A stretch of DNA of 64,000 nt. Source: Mogibacterium sp. (GTDB lineage: Bacteria; Bacillota; Clostridia; Peptostreptococcales; Anaerovoracaceae). The notes beneath the pieces were generated by a model, which saw only the letters and a program-made list of their open reading frames with translations, was not told the DNA's origin and made no database searches. A program made the position numbers and the translations under genes. Of this stretch, positions 34,135-42,257 are shown piece by piece (positions within the stretch are counted from its first letter, which is position 1; the number at the start of each line of letters is the position of its first letter). The stretch covers positions 62,001 through 126,000 of the forward strand of contig JAKSSP010000004.1 of NCBI GenBank assembly GCA_024403035.1, written 5' to 3'.

Positions 34135-35562
34135 ATGATACATCTTTACAAACTTAATGGATTCAATATGGCGGTCGATGCCGCGAGCGGCGCTGTCCAC
34201 TCGCTGGATGAGGTGGCTTATGACGCCATCTCTCTGCTCGATGAAAGCGGCGACCCTAAGGGCGTGATCAAAGACGAGAACACGAGAGCGGAGATCGCTT
34301 CGGAGATCGCTTCCCGGCATAACATTTCCCTGAACGATTCTCAGGAGACACTTGACGACATCGCTGAGCTTTGCGAAAAGGGCCTGCTGTGGTCCACCGA
34401 TCCGTTCGAAGAAGCGGCCAACGAGATTAAGCTGAAGCAGTCAGTGCTCAAGGCCATCTGCCTTCACGTGGCACATGGGTGCAACATGGACTGCGAGTAC
34501 TGCTTCGCGGGCAAGGGCGATTATTCCGGCAAGAGCGGGATAATGAGCGCCGAGGTCGGAAAGAAGGCTCTCGATTATCTGGTGGAGCATTCCGGCAGCA
34601 GAAAACATCTTGAGGTGGACTTCTTTGGCGGCGAGCCGCTCATAAACTGGGACGTCTGCAAGGAGATAGTCGTCTACGGAAGAGAACTTGAAAAGAAGCA
34701 CAACAAGATATTCAACTTCACGCTGACCACCAACGGCGTCCTCATAGACGAGGATGTCATAGACTTCACCAACCGCGAGATGGGCAACGTGGTCTTAAGC
34801 ATGGACGGCAGAAGAGAGACCCACGACCGCATGCGCAAGAGCAAGTCGGGCGGGGGCACTTACGATGCCATAATGGACAACTTCAAGGCCCTTGTGGATG
34901 CCAGGACGACTGATGATCCGGTGGTCGCGGAGGGCAGAAAGAGCTCCGAATACTACATGCGCGGTACCTACACGGCATATAACAAGGACTTTGCCGCGGA
35001 CGTGCTCGCGATGGCGGACCTTGGATTCAGGGAGACTTCCATAGAGCCTGTAGTCGCTTCTCCTGACGCGCCTTACGCGCTGAAGGAGGAGGATCTGCCG
35101 CAGCTCTTTGATGAGTATGAGAAGCTTGCTCTTGAGATGCTCAAAAGAGAAGAGGCGGGCGAGGGCTTCAGCTTCTATCACTACACGGTCGACCTGACGG
35201 GCGGTCCGTGTATCTACAAGAGGGTCGCGGGATGCGGAGTCTCGACGGAATACCTCGCGGTCACCCCGACCGGAGATCTTTATCCGTGCCATCAGTTCGT
35301 AGGCGATGACGACATGATAGTCGGCAACATCTATGAGGGCATCACTCACCCGGAGACGGTCGCCATCTTCACGAACGGCAACAACATCTACACCCGCGAC
35401 AAGTGCAAAAACTGCTGGGCGAGGCTGTACTGCGCGGGAGGCTGCGCGGCCAACAACTACCACTCCAACGGCGATATCAACAAGGTATATGAATTCGGCT
35501 GCAGGCTGCACCGCAAGCGCATAGAATGCGCGCTGATGATGGCGGCAGCACGTGATAAATGA
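34135..35562 (+). CDS. SCIFF radical SAM maturase (CteB type)
   Basis: A 475-residue radical SAM/SPASM enzyme that installs thioether bonds in the SCIFF peptide. An N-terminal peptide-recognition region (about 1-100) is followed by the [4Fe-4S]-binding CNMDCEYC with Cys116, Cys120 and Cys123, the GGEP motif, and a C-terminal SPASM domain rich in cysteines (VAGCGVS, YPCHQF, CKNCWARLYCAGGC, FGCRLH) for two auxiliary clusters. The ATG chosen follows CGAGGAAAT; the open frame extends further upstream over the SCIFF gene but without family-like sequence. All catalytic cysteines appear intact, although the substrate peptide is atypical. Confidence 0.93.
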   Translation: MIHLYKLNGFNMAVDAASGAVHSLDEVAYDAISLLDESGDPKGVIKDENTRAEIASEIASRHNISLNDSQETLDDIAELCEKGLLWSTDPFEEAANEIKLKQSVLKAICLHVAHGCNMDCEYCFAGKGDYSGKSGIMSAEVGKKALDYLVEHSGSRKHLEVDFFGGEPLINWDVCKEIVVYGRELEKKHNKIFNFTLTTNGVLIDEDVIDFTNREMGNVVLSMDGRRETHDRMRKSKSGGGTYDAIMDNFKALVDARTTDDPVVAEGRKSSEYYMRGTYTAYNKDFAADVLAMADLGFRETSIEPVVASPDAPYALKEEDLPQLFDEYEKLALEMLKREEAGEGFSFYHYTVDLTGGPCIYKRVAGCGVSTEYLAVTPTGDLYPCHQFVGDDDMIVGNIYEGITHPETVAIFTNGNNIYTRDKCKNCWARLYCAGGCAANNYHSNGDINKVYEFGCRLHRKRIECALMMAAARDK

Positions 35563-35568
35563 TATAAT
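35563..35568 (+). promoter_or_regulatory. -10 box abutting rdgB
   Basis: A perfect TATAAT begins at the base after the maturase stop codon and ends 9 nt before the rdgB ATG. There is no Shine-Dalgarno site, which suggests a leaderless or near-leaderless message. No good -35 box is visible at 17 nt. Confidence 0.5.
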
Positions 35569-35577
35569 TAAACAGTT

Positions 35578-36246
35578 ATGAGAACAGCGATTTTGGCATC
35601 ACAGAACAAGAATAAGATAGTCGAGCTGAGGACCATACTCGAGAAGTACGGTCTCCATGTGATATCCCGTGACGACGCCGGTATTCCGACTGACGACATA
35701 GAAGAGACGGGCACTACCTTTGAGGAAAATTCCTTCCTGAAGGCCAGCGTTATCATGGACATGATACACGCAGACCCTGCTCTTGCGGATAAGTACGCCG
35801 ACAGCCCTGTCATTGCTGATGATTCGGGCCTGATGGTAGATGCCCTCGGAGGCGCTCCGGGTGTCTACAGCGCGAGATACGCGGGAGAGGGCTGTGTTTA
35901 CGATGACAATAACACCAAGCTGCTGGGCGAGCTTGAGGGCGTTCCTTTCGAAGAGAGGACGGCAAAGTTCGTGACAGTCATCACGCTGATATACCCGGGT
36001 CCTGAAGGCGCTCCTGAGACCGCCAAAGAACAGGACGGCAGGTACATCCTGACAGCAAAAGGCGAGTGCCACGGGCATATCGCGGAAGAGAAGCTGGGCA
36101 GCGGTGGATTCGGCTATGATCCGGTATTCATTCCGGACGGCTATAAGAATTCCTTCGCTCAGCTCGGGACGGATTTCAAGAACACCATCAGCCACAGGGC
36201 CAATGCCATTGCCGAGCTTGAAAGACTGCTCGGATATAACGCATGA
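35578..36246 (+). CDS. rdgB: XTP/dITP diphosphatase (RdgB/HAM1)
   Basis: A 222-residue house-cleaning pyrophosphatase that removes dITP, XTP and dXTP from the nucleotide pool. The family opening ILASQNKNKIVEL, ADDSGLMVDALGGAPGVYSARYAG and the C-terminal SHRANA motif are all present. An insertion of about 15 residues (GPEGAPETAKEQDG) lies in the loop before the GECHG segment. The stop codon overlaps the start of the YihY gene (ATGA). Confidence 0.94.
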   Translation: MRTAILASQNKNKIVELRTILEKYGLHVISRDDAGIPTDDIEETGTTFEENSFLKASVIMDMIHADPALADKYADSPVIADDSGLMVDALGGAPGVYSARYAGEGCVYDDNNTKLLGELEGVPFEERTAKFVTVITLIYPGPEGAPETAKEQDGRYILTAKGECHGHIAEEKLGSGGFGYDPVFIPDGYKNSFAQLGTDFKNTISHRANAIAELERLLGYNA

Positions 36247-37385
36247 GTGATTTCTGGGAAAACACAGTAAGTGAAGATCACGACGAGAATCATAAGCTGC
36301 CCCTGACATGGAAGAGGGTCAGAAAGATCTGCTTCCATCTCTGGAGGCAGTTTGACGACCAGTATTATGCGGGATTTGCCGCGCAGATCGCGTATTTCTT
36401 CTTTATGGCATCAGTGCCTATACTTATCGTACTTACGCAGGTGCTGGGTATTTTCGATGTCTCGATGGATTTCATCAAAGACTGGCTCGAGCAGCATTTG
36501 TCGACGGAGATGGGCAGCTTCCTTGAGGGCCTCTTCAAGGCGTCTTCAACGTCAGTATCCAACTTCTTCATGATCATCCTCGCTCTCTGGGCGAGCTCTT
36601 CACTTGCTTTCTCGCTGTCAAGACTCACGACATACACGATCAGCTACGGAAAGTACAGGTTCAACTTCTTTTCCGAGAGGCTGAAGTCGATACCGATCGC
36701 CGCCGGCTCCATCCTGGTGGTAGCATTGACTCTGGTCGGCTATGTATACGGCGAACTCATTGCGAAGAGAGTGCTTCAGAATCCTGAACTTCAGCAACTG
36801 ATCTCCGATCTCAGGACACCTCTTTTAGGCGGGCTGTTCTTTATAGTAATACTCGCGAATTACTATCTGCTGCCGCGCATACGAGTGCCTGTGAGAGCTG
36901 TGCTCCCGGGCGCTGTAGTAGCTACGGCCGGCATCATGATAGTCACGTGGTTCTACTCCCTGTATATCTCCAGGGCGGTCAACTACAACCTTATCTATGG
37001 AGCTTTCTCAAACATCGTAGCCATGATGCTGTGGTTCTACCTCATAAGCTGGGTGCTCTGCATAGGCATGATGTTCAATAAATCCTGGGACATCCACATG
37101 CGCCGCGGAAGACTTACGCCGGCCAAGATCAAGGAGTACCTGATCAGGCAGTACGGTTCCAACGGCGAGGAGATGTGGAACAAGCTTATAATCGGCGAAT
37201 ACGACATGGCAGACAGGTCGCTCGACAGTCTGGCGGTCAGGTTCTCCAGAAAGTTCGACCCGGGTTATGAGGAGAAGCGCGAAAGAGAGATAGCCGAGCT
37301 GGAAGCGGAGAGAAACGTAAAAGAGCGGATCGAGAAAGAACTTGAAGCCCGCAACAGAGAATACGAGCCGGAGGATGAAGAATAA
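36243..37385 (+). CDS. YihY/BrkB family inner membrane protein
   Basis: A 380-residue protein with about six transmembrane segments between residues 35 and 290 and a long charged cytoplasmic C-terminus ending in Glu/Arg-rich coiled coil. The family signatures are FAAQIAYFFFMASVPILI at the first helix and YNLIYGAFSNIVAMMLWFYL near the fifth. The family's function is not settled; the old ribonuclease BN label is wrong. It overlaps rdgB by 4 nt and the downstream lipid kinase gene by one base, so the three are coupled. Confidence 0.88.
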   Translation: MSDFWENTVSEDHDENHKLPLTWKRVRKICFHLWRQFDDQYYAGFAAQIAYFFFMASVPILIVLTQVLGIFDVSMDFIKDWLEQHLSTEMGSFLEGLFKASSTSVSNFFMIILALWASSSLAFSLSRLTTYTISYGKYRFNFFSERLKSIPIAAGSILVVALTLVGYVYGELIAKRVLQNPELQQLISDLRTPLLGGLFFIVILANYYLLPRIRVPVRAVLPGAVVATAGIMIVTWFYSLYISRAVNYNLIYGAFSNIVAMMLWFYLISWVLCIGMMFNKSWDIHMRRGRLTPAKIKEYLIRQYGSNGEEMWNKLIIGEYDMADRSLDSLAVRFSRKFDPGYEEKREREIAELEAERNVKERIEKELEARNREYEPEDEE

Positions 37386-38290
37386 TGCACGACAGAAAAA
37401 AGCTGCTGTTCATCATGAACCCTAAAGCAGGAGTCATGCTGGCTCCTAAATACATGGCCTCTATAATCGAGAGCTTTTCCGGAGCCGGATATCTGACACA
37501 GGTTTTGATGACGACCGGGAAGGGCGATGCCAGGGACTTCGCGGCAGAATACGGCGGCGAATCGGATGTGGTGGTAGTCTCGGGAGGAGACGGCACGATG
37601 AACGAGGTAATAGACGGTCTGCTGAGCAAAGACCTCAGGACGCCGATAGGCTACATACCTGCGGGTTCCACAAACGACTTTGCCAGCTCGGTAGGCCTGC
37701 CGAAGAACATACATGAATGCGTGGACAGGATAATCAACGGAAAGGCCGGGGCCGTGGACATAGGCTGCTTCAATGGCCGCTACTTCAGCTACGTGGCCAG
37801 CTTCGGAGCATTTACTTCTGTGACATATTCGGTGCCGCAGAACCTCAAGAACATTTTCGGACACGCGGCCTACGTGATGGGCGGAGTGACCGAGCTTGCA
37901 AACCTCAAGCCGATACACGCCAGGATCACGCTCGAGCCGGGAACGGAGAAAGAGGAGGTCCACGAGGGCGACTACGTACTTGGCGCGATATGCAATTCGA
38001 AGTCGATCGGCGGCATACTGAACCTTGAGAAGCTCGACGTGGAAATGAACGACGGCATGATGGAGGTCCTCATGATAAAAATGCCTAAGGACCTGATCGC
38101 GCTGAGCGACATAGTGACATCCACGCTGGGCGGAACGTTCAAATCGCATCAGATAGAAAAATTCTCGGCGCACAGCATCACGGTGGAACTCGACGGAGAC
38201 ACTCACTGGACGCTGGACGGCGAGTACGAAGCAGGAAGCGACGTATGCGAGATAAGGACGATAAAGTCTGCCATCTCGCTCATAAGATAA
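37385..38290 (+). CDS. Diacylglycerol/lipid kinase family protein
   Basis: A 301-residue member of the YegS/DagK-like lipid kinase family. The substrate-side NPKAG motif is at residues 12-16 and the ATP-binding GGDGTMNEV at 67-75. The C-terminal beta-sandwich contains the LDGEYEAG motif. Family members phosphorylate diacylglycerol or related lipids on the cytoplasmic membrane face, recycling the diacylglycerol released by lipoteichoic acid synthesis. It is coupled to the YihY gene by TAATG overlap. Confidence 0.9.
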   Translation: MHDRKKLLFIMNPKAGVMLAPKYMASIIESFSGAGYLTQVLMTTGKGDARDFAAEYGGESDVVVVSGGDGTMNEVIDGLLSKDLRTPIGYIPAGSTNDFASSVGLPKNIHECVDRIINGKAGAVDIGCFNGRYFSYVASFGAFTSVTYSVPQNLKNIFGHAAYVMGGVTELANLKPIHARITLEPGTEKEEVHEGDYVLGAICNSKSIGGILNLEKLDVEMNDGMMEVLMIKMPKDLIALSDIVTSTLGGTFKSHQIEKFSAHSITVELDGDTHWTLDGEYEAGSDVCEIRTIKSAISLIR

Positions 38291-38305
38291 AACAGGGAGA
38301 AGGAC

Positions 38306-38968
38306 ATGATAATCAAGTACATAGGTCACGCGTGCTTCAAGATCCTTGATGATGAGACCGGCTATTCCATAGTTATGGACCCGTACAGGTACGGATCCGT
38401 GCCGGGCTTCGGAAAGATAGTGGATGTGGCCAGCGAGGTGCTGTGTTCTCACGGACATGACGACCACGCGGGCAGCGAGCACGTGAAGACAGAGCCTAAG
38501 GAAGAGAGCCCGTTCAAGGTGGAATATATCGATACATTCCACGACCCTGAGAAGGGTGCTCTGAGAGGCGAGAACAGGATATATGTGATCACCAACAAAA
38601 GGACCGGCGAGAAGCTGGTACACTACGGTGACATCGGCGAGAAGATTGAGGACCTTCTGACAGAGGAGAATCTCGCGCTCTTAAAGGATGCCGACTTAGC
38701 GCTCGTGCCGGTCGGAGGAGTCTACACATACGACATGTTCGAGGCTCTTGAACTCATCGACAGGACGAAGCCTAAGCTGGCTATCCCTATGCATTTCAGA
38801 TCGGAAATAGCGGGATTCGGCCTGCCTAATATCGACAGCCTGGAGAAGTTCATGGACACGGCAGCCGGGAAAGGCAAAAAGGTAGGCATCTCAAGAGTCA
38901 GTTTCATCAATACAGGGGACATCGAGCTGGACAGCGACATACTGGTGCTGCGTCCGCAGAACTTTTAA
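38306..38968 (+). CDS. MBL-fold metal-dependent hydrolase
   Basis: A 220-residue metallo-beta-lactamase-fold protein with the metal-binding HxHxDH at His49-Gly-His51-Asp-Asp53-His54. Downstream are VHYGDIG and the late AIPMHFRSE histidine. It resembles the UPF0173/L-ascorbate-6-phosphate lactonase-like group of short family members. GGGAGAAGG precedes the start. The substrate is unknown and the neighbourhood is housekeeping. Confidence 0.85.
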   Translation: MIIKYIGHACFKILDDETGYSIVMDPYRYGSVPGFGKIVDVASEVLCSHGHDDHAGSEHVKTEPKEESPFKVEYIDTFHDPEKGALRGENRIYVITNKRTGEKLVHYGDIGEKIEDLLTEENLALLKDADLALVPVGGVYTYDMFEALELIDRTKPKLAIPMHFRSEIAGFGLPNIDSLEKFMDTAAGKGKKVGISRVSFINTGDIELDSDILVLRPQNF

Positions 38969-38980
38969 AGGAGGGTATTT

Positions 38981-39196
38981 ATGTTCAAATTAATAGTATT
39001 TCTTGCAATCGTTTATGTAATTCTCAAGATCATAAACACCAACGCCAAGCTCAATGAAAGAGAAGCGCAGCGCGCGGCTGAGGAAGAAGCCAGGAGAGCT
39101 GAGGAAGAGGCATTCGAAGAGGATGAGATCACCCGCGCTGAGGCCGTTGACGTTGAACCTGAAGTAGTAGAAGACGCTGAGAAGGAAGAAGAATAA
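38981..39196 (+). CDS. Small membrane-anchored acidic protein
   Basis: A 71-residue protein with one N-terminal transmembrane helix (about residues 2-19, FKLIVFLAIVYVILKII), then an Ala/Glu/Arg-rich coiled-coil stretch and a highly acidic tail. AAAGGAGG precedes the start. It lies one base upstream of the YicC-family gene and looks translated. The family is not recognised. The compositional bias warns against any functional guess. Confidence 0.65.
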   Translation: MFKLIVFLAIVYVILKIINTNAKLNEREAQRAAEEEARRAEEEAFEEDEITRAEAVDVEPEVVEDAEKEEE

Positions 39197-39197
39197 C

Positions 39198-40088
39198 ATG
39201 ATAAAAAGCATGACCGGGTTCGGCAGAGGAGAGTATGCCGACGAAACAGGTAAGGTCACAGTAGAGATAAGAGCGGTCAACCACAGGTATCTGGATATCT
39301 CCGTCAAGATGCCGAGAAGATACGCGTTCGCGGAAGAAGCCATCAAGGCCGCTATCAAGGAGAAGCTTTCCCGCGGCAAGGTAGAGGTGAGCGTCAGCAT
39401 CGACAACGCCGGCAAGAGCGACAGTGACGTCAAACTGGATGCAGATCTGGCAGCAAAATACTATGACGCTCTCAGCACCCTGAGAGACAGCTTTGAGTTC
39501 GGAGAGGAATCCAAGGTATCGCTCAGCCTGCTGGCAAGGATGCCGGACGTCATCAAGACCAGCGCCGCGGAAGAGGATGAAGAGGCCATGACTCAGAGAC
39601 TCGTGTACGCGGCAAGGAAGGCCGCAGAAGATATTTGCGCCATGAGAGAGACCGAGGGCGCCAAGCTCGCGGCTGATCTCGAAGCCAGAGCTGACACAGT
39701 TTCAGACATCCGCGCGCGCATAGAAAAGAGAGCGCCGGAGATCGAGAAGGAATACGCCGCAAAGTTCAAGGCGAGAGTCGAAGAGCTTCTTGACGGTGTA
39801 TATGAAGTGCCGGAAGAGAGGATAGCTCTCGAGGCGGCGATATTCGCGGACAAGGCAAATATCACCGAGGAGCTTGTGAGACTCGACAGCCATGTGAGCC
39901 AGCTTAGGGCCTTCCTTAAGACAGACGGTGAAGCCATCGGCAAAAAGATAGACTTCCTGATCCAGGAGATGAACCGCGAGGCAAATACCATCGGATCGAA
40001 GTCGAATGACCGCGAGATCACATCGATGATGCTTGATCTCAAGGCCGAGATCGAAAAGATCAGAGAACAAGTTCAGAATATAGAATAA
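39198..40088 (+). CDS. YicC family endoribonuclease
   Basis: A 296-residue protein with the family N-terminus MIKSMTGFGRGE and the C-terminal QEMNREANTIGSKSNDREI motif. YicC homologues are recently described endoribonucleases (E. coli YicC, B. subtilis YloC) that act on RNA. The central region is a long helical coiled coil. In Bacillota this gene often precedes gmk and rpoZ, as it does here apart from an intervening symporter gene, so the order supports the call. Confidence 0.93.
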   Translation: MIKSMTGFGRGEYADETGKVTVEIRAVNHRYLDISVKMPRRYAFAEEAIKAAIKEKLSRGKVEVSVSIDNAGKSDSDVKLDADLAAKYYDALSTLRDSFEFGEESKVSLSLLARMPDVIKTSAAEEDEEAMTQRLVYAARKAAEDICAMRETEGAKLAADLEARADTVSDIRARIEKRAPEIEKEYAAKFKARVEELLDGVYEVPEERIALEAAIFADKANITEELVRLDSHVSQLRAFLKTDGEAIGKKIDFLIQEMNREANTIGSKSNDREITSMMLDLKAEIEKIREQVQNIE

Positions 40089-40094
40089 AAGAAA

Positions 40095-40156
40095 CGGTCA
40101 TTTACCAACGTCGGGCACGCTCTCGCTGACAATCGGACGCCGCAGGTAAATAACCG
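40095..40156. repeat. Structured inverted-repeat element, short copy
   Basis: A 62-bp element bounded by CGGTCATTTACC and its near-complement GGTAAATAACCG. The inside holds a block, GGGCACGC-x-C-x-CGCT-xAx-AATCGGAC, that also occurs in the longer element upstream of pcrA. It lies between the YicC gene and the symporter gene. It may be a miniature mobile-type repeat or a structured RNA. Confidence 0.6.
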
Positions 40157-40185
40157 ATTTATTGTACTAAATGGGGAATAATTGG

Positions 40186-41391
40186 ATGTTAAAAAAAGAA
40201 AATTTATTCGCGCGGATCGCGATCGGCTTTGCGATCGGCATTTTGCTTGGCCTTTTTGCGCCTGGATTCTCTATCTCGACCAGGATCGTAGGCGACTTTT
40301 ACCTGAGACTTATCAAGTTTATGGTGCTTCCGGTGCTGATCTGCGCGGTCATGAGCGGCATCATAAATTCGGCCAATATCAAGTCTCTCAAGAGGGTCGC
40401 AGTCAAGACGGTAGCGCTGTTCTTCGTGATGTTCCTGGCATCCTTCGCGGTTTCGTCAGTGGTAGCGCTGGCTGTCCGTCCGGGGCAGGGCATCGTATTT
40501 GAGAACCGGCCGGTATATGAGGGGACGGCAGGCGGAAAGCTGAGCGCGGGGGACGTGCTGAGACAGCTCTTCCCGAGCAGCTTCGCGGACATATTCTCGT
40601 CAAAAAACATACTCGTGACCATCATCCTCGCTATGATACTCTCAGTGGTGATAATAAAGGCAGGGGAGAAAGCGGATCCGGTAAAGGACTTCATCAACCG
40701 CCTTTCAGGCATAGTGTTCCGCATACTCTCCGTGATAATGGAGACATCGCCTATAGGCGTCATGTCCCTTATAGCCTTCTCCATAGCGGAGTACGGAGCG
40801 GGACTCTTCATGGCGATAGGCAAGTACATACTGTGCTGCTGGCTGGCCTGCATAGCTGTATTCATCATAGTGTTCATGCTGCCGGTGATTTTTTACACTA
40901 AAACAGATCTGAAGACCTATCTCAGGGCCTGCGGCAGGGTGGCGCTCATGACCATTTCCACAACAAGCTCGGCGGCGACGCTCCCGACCACCATCAGGGT
41001 CTGCACAAAAGACCTGGGAGCGCCGGAGGATATAAGCAGCTTCATACTGCCGCTCGGCTGCACCATCAACATGTGCGGAGGAGCCTGCTCGTTCTGCTGT
41101 CTGGCATTCTTTGTGGACGAGTTCTACTCGCTGGACCTGCCGTTCACGCAGCTTGCGGCGATGGCGCTTGTGGCAGCTCTTCTGAACATGGCCGCGCCGG
41201 GAATACCGGGAGGAGGGATAGTGCTTATGACATCTTTCCTTACCATTTTCGGCCTGCCGGTAGATCTAATCGGACCGGTAGCCGCGTTCTACAGGCTGCT
41301 CGACATGGCATTTACCACGATCAACGTGGAAGGCGACATCGCGGCCAATCTGATAATTGCGAAATCAGAGGCGAATGTGCTAAAATCATAG
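40186..41391 (+). CDS. Dicarboxylate/amino acid:cation symporter (DAACS)
   Basis: A 401-residue transporter of the GltP/SdcS family. Eight helices and two re-entrant loops are expected; the loop motifs TISTTSSAATLPTTIR (HP1), the unwound-helix LPLGCTINMCGGACSFC and PGIPGGGIVLM (HP2) are visible. In the helix-7 region the canonical NMDG becomes NMCG, which may alter Na+ or substrate handling. Near the end, LDMAFTTINVEGD replaces the usual DRxRTxxNVxGD, so the carboxylate-binding Arg is missing and the substrate is uncertain. The start is the ATG after GGGG; an earlier ATG lacks a ribosome site. Confidence 0.85.
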   Translation: MLKKENLFARIAIGFAIGILLGLFAPGFSISTRIVGDFYLRLIKFMVLPVLICAVMSGIINSANIKSLKRVAVKTVALFFVMFLASFAVSSVVALAVRPGQGIVFENRPVYEGTAGGKLSAGDVLRQLFPSSFADIFSSKNILVTIILAMILSVVIIKAGEKADPVKDFINRLSGIVFRILSVIMETSPIGVMSLIAFSIAEYGAGLFMAIGKYILCCWLACIAVFIIVFMLPVIFYTKTDLKTYLRACGRVALMTISTTSSAATLPTTIRVCTKDLGAPEDISSFILPLGCTINMCGGACSFCCLAFFVDEFYSLDLPFTQLAAMALVAALLNMAAPGIPGGGIVLMTSFLTIFGLPVDLIGPVAAFYRLLDMAFTTINVEGDIAANLIIAKSEANVLKS

Positions 41392-41409
41392 ACCGACGGG
41401 GAGGTGCAT

Positions 41410-42027
41410 ATGAGCCGTAAAAGAGGAAGATTATTCGTCATATCCGGACCGTCCGGAACGGGCAAGGGCACTGTGTGCAGCGAGCTCCTGAAGGACATCC
41501 GAAACGAATTCTCGGTGTCGATGACGACACGCGCTCCGCGTGAGGGCGAGGTCCACGGCAGAGAGTACTATTTCGTGACAAAGGATGAGTTCCTTGCCAA
41601 TATAGAGGCGGGCAATTTCCTTGAACACGCTACTGTATTCGACAACCTCTACGGGACGCCTAAGGACATGGTGATGAGCCGCCTTGACAGGGGCTACAAC
41701 GTGATCCTCGACATAGACGTGCAGGGAGGCCTGCAGGTCAAGAAGGCGATGCCGGAGGCTGTCCTCATATTCATCCTTCCGCCAAGCCTCGCGGAACTCA
41801 GAAAGAGACTTATAGGCAGGGGCACAGAGGATGCCGAGAAAGTTGAAAAGCGGCTCGGCCAGGCCCTCAATGAGATCAAGCTGATAGGCGAATACGACTA
41901 TTACATAGTCAATAATGATCTAGGTGAAGCGGTAGATCTGGTGCGCAGCATAATCGCGGCGGAGACAGCCCGGGTGCCTGAGGCGGTCAGATCCATCATC
42001 AGAGAATACGAAAAAGAGACAAAATAA
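41410..42027 (+). CDS. gmk: Guanylate kinase
   Basis: A 205-residue enzyme converting GMP to GDP with ATP. The P-loop GPSGTGKGTV, the GMP-binding TRAPREGEVHGREYYF and the lid-region RLIGRGTED are present. The start is the ATG 5 nt after GGGGAGG. It is followed closely by rpoZ, a conserved pairing in Bacillota. Confidence 0.95.
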   Translation: MSRKRGRLFVISGPSGTGKGTVCSELLKDIRNEFSVSMTTRAPREGEVHGREYYFVTKDEFLANIEAGNFLEHATVFDNLYGTPKDMVMSRLDRGYNVILDIDVQGGLQVKKAMPEAVLIFILPPSLAELRKRLIGRGTEDAEKVEKRLGQALNEIKLIGEYDYYIVNNDLGEAVDLVRSIIAAETARVPEAVRSIIREYEKETK

Positions 42028-42047
42028 CTACCGAAAGGGGAAACACA

Positions 42048-42257
42048 ATGCTTCTTTATCCATCGATCAACAAACTCAGAGAAAAAACAACAAGCAGATA
42101 CTCGCTGGTCGTCCTCACAGCCAAGAGAGCCAGAGACATTGTCGACGGCAAGAGAGCTCTTACCGAGGAAGTGAGCGAGAGACCTGTAAGCCAGGCAGCA
42201 AAGGAGATAGCGGCTGACATGATCACCGCCGCCGTTAAAGAAGAAGGGGAAGCGTAA
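42048..42257 (+). CDS. rpoZ: RNA polymerase omega subunit
   Basis: A 69-residue protein with the omega signature YSLVVLTAKRARDI and the short C-terminal helices PVSQAAKEIA. It supports folding and assembly of beta-prime in RNA polymerase. It is encoded right after gmk, and its stop codon overlaps the gpmI start (TAATG), an unusual coupling. Confidence 0.93.
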   Translation: MLLYPSINKLREKTTSRYSLVVLTAKRARDIVDGKRALTEEVSERPVSQAAKEIAADMITAAVKEEGEA

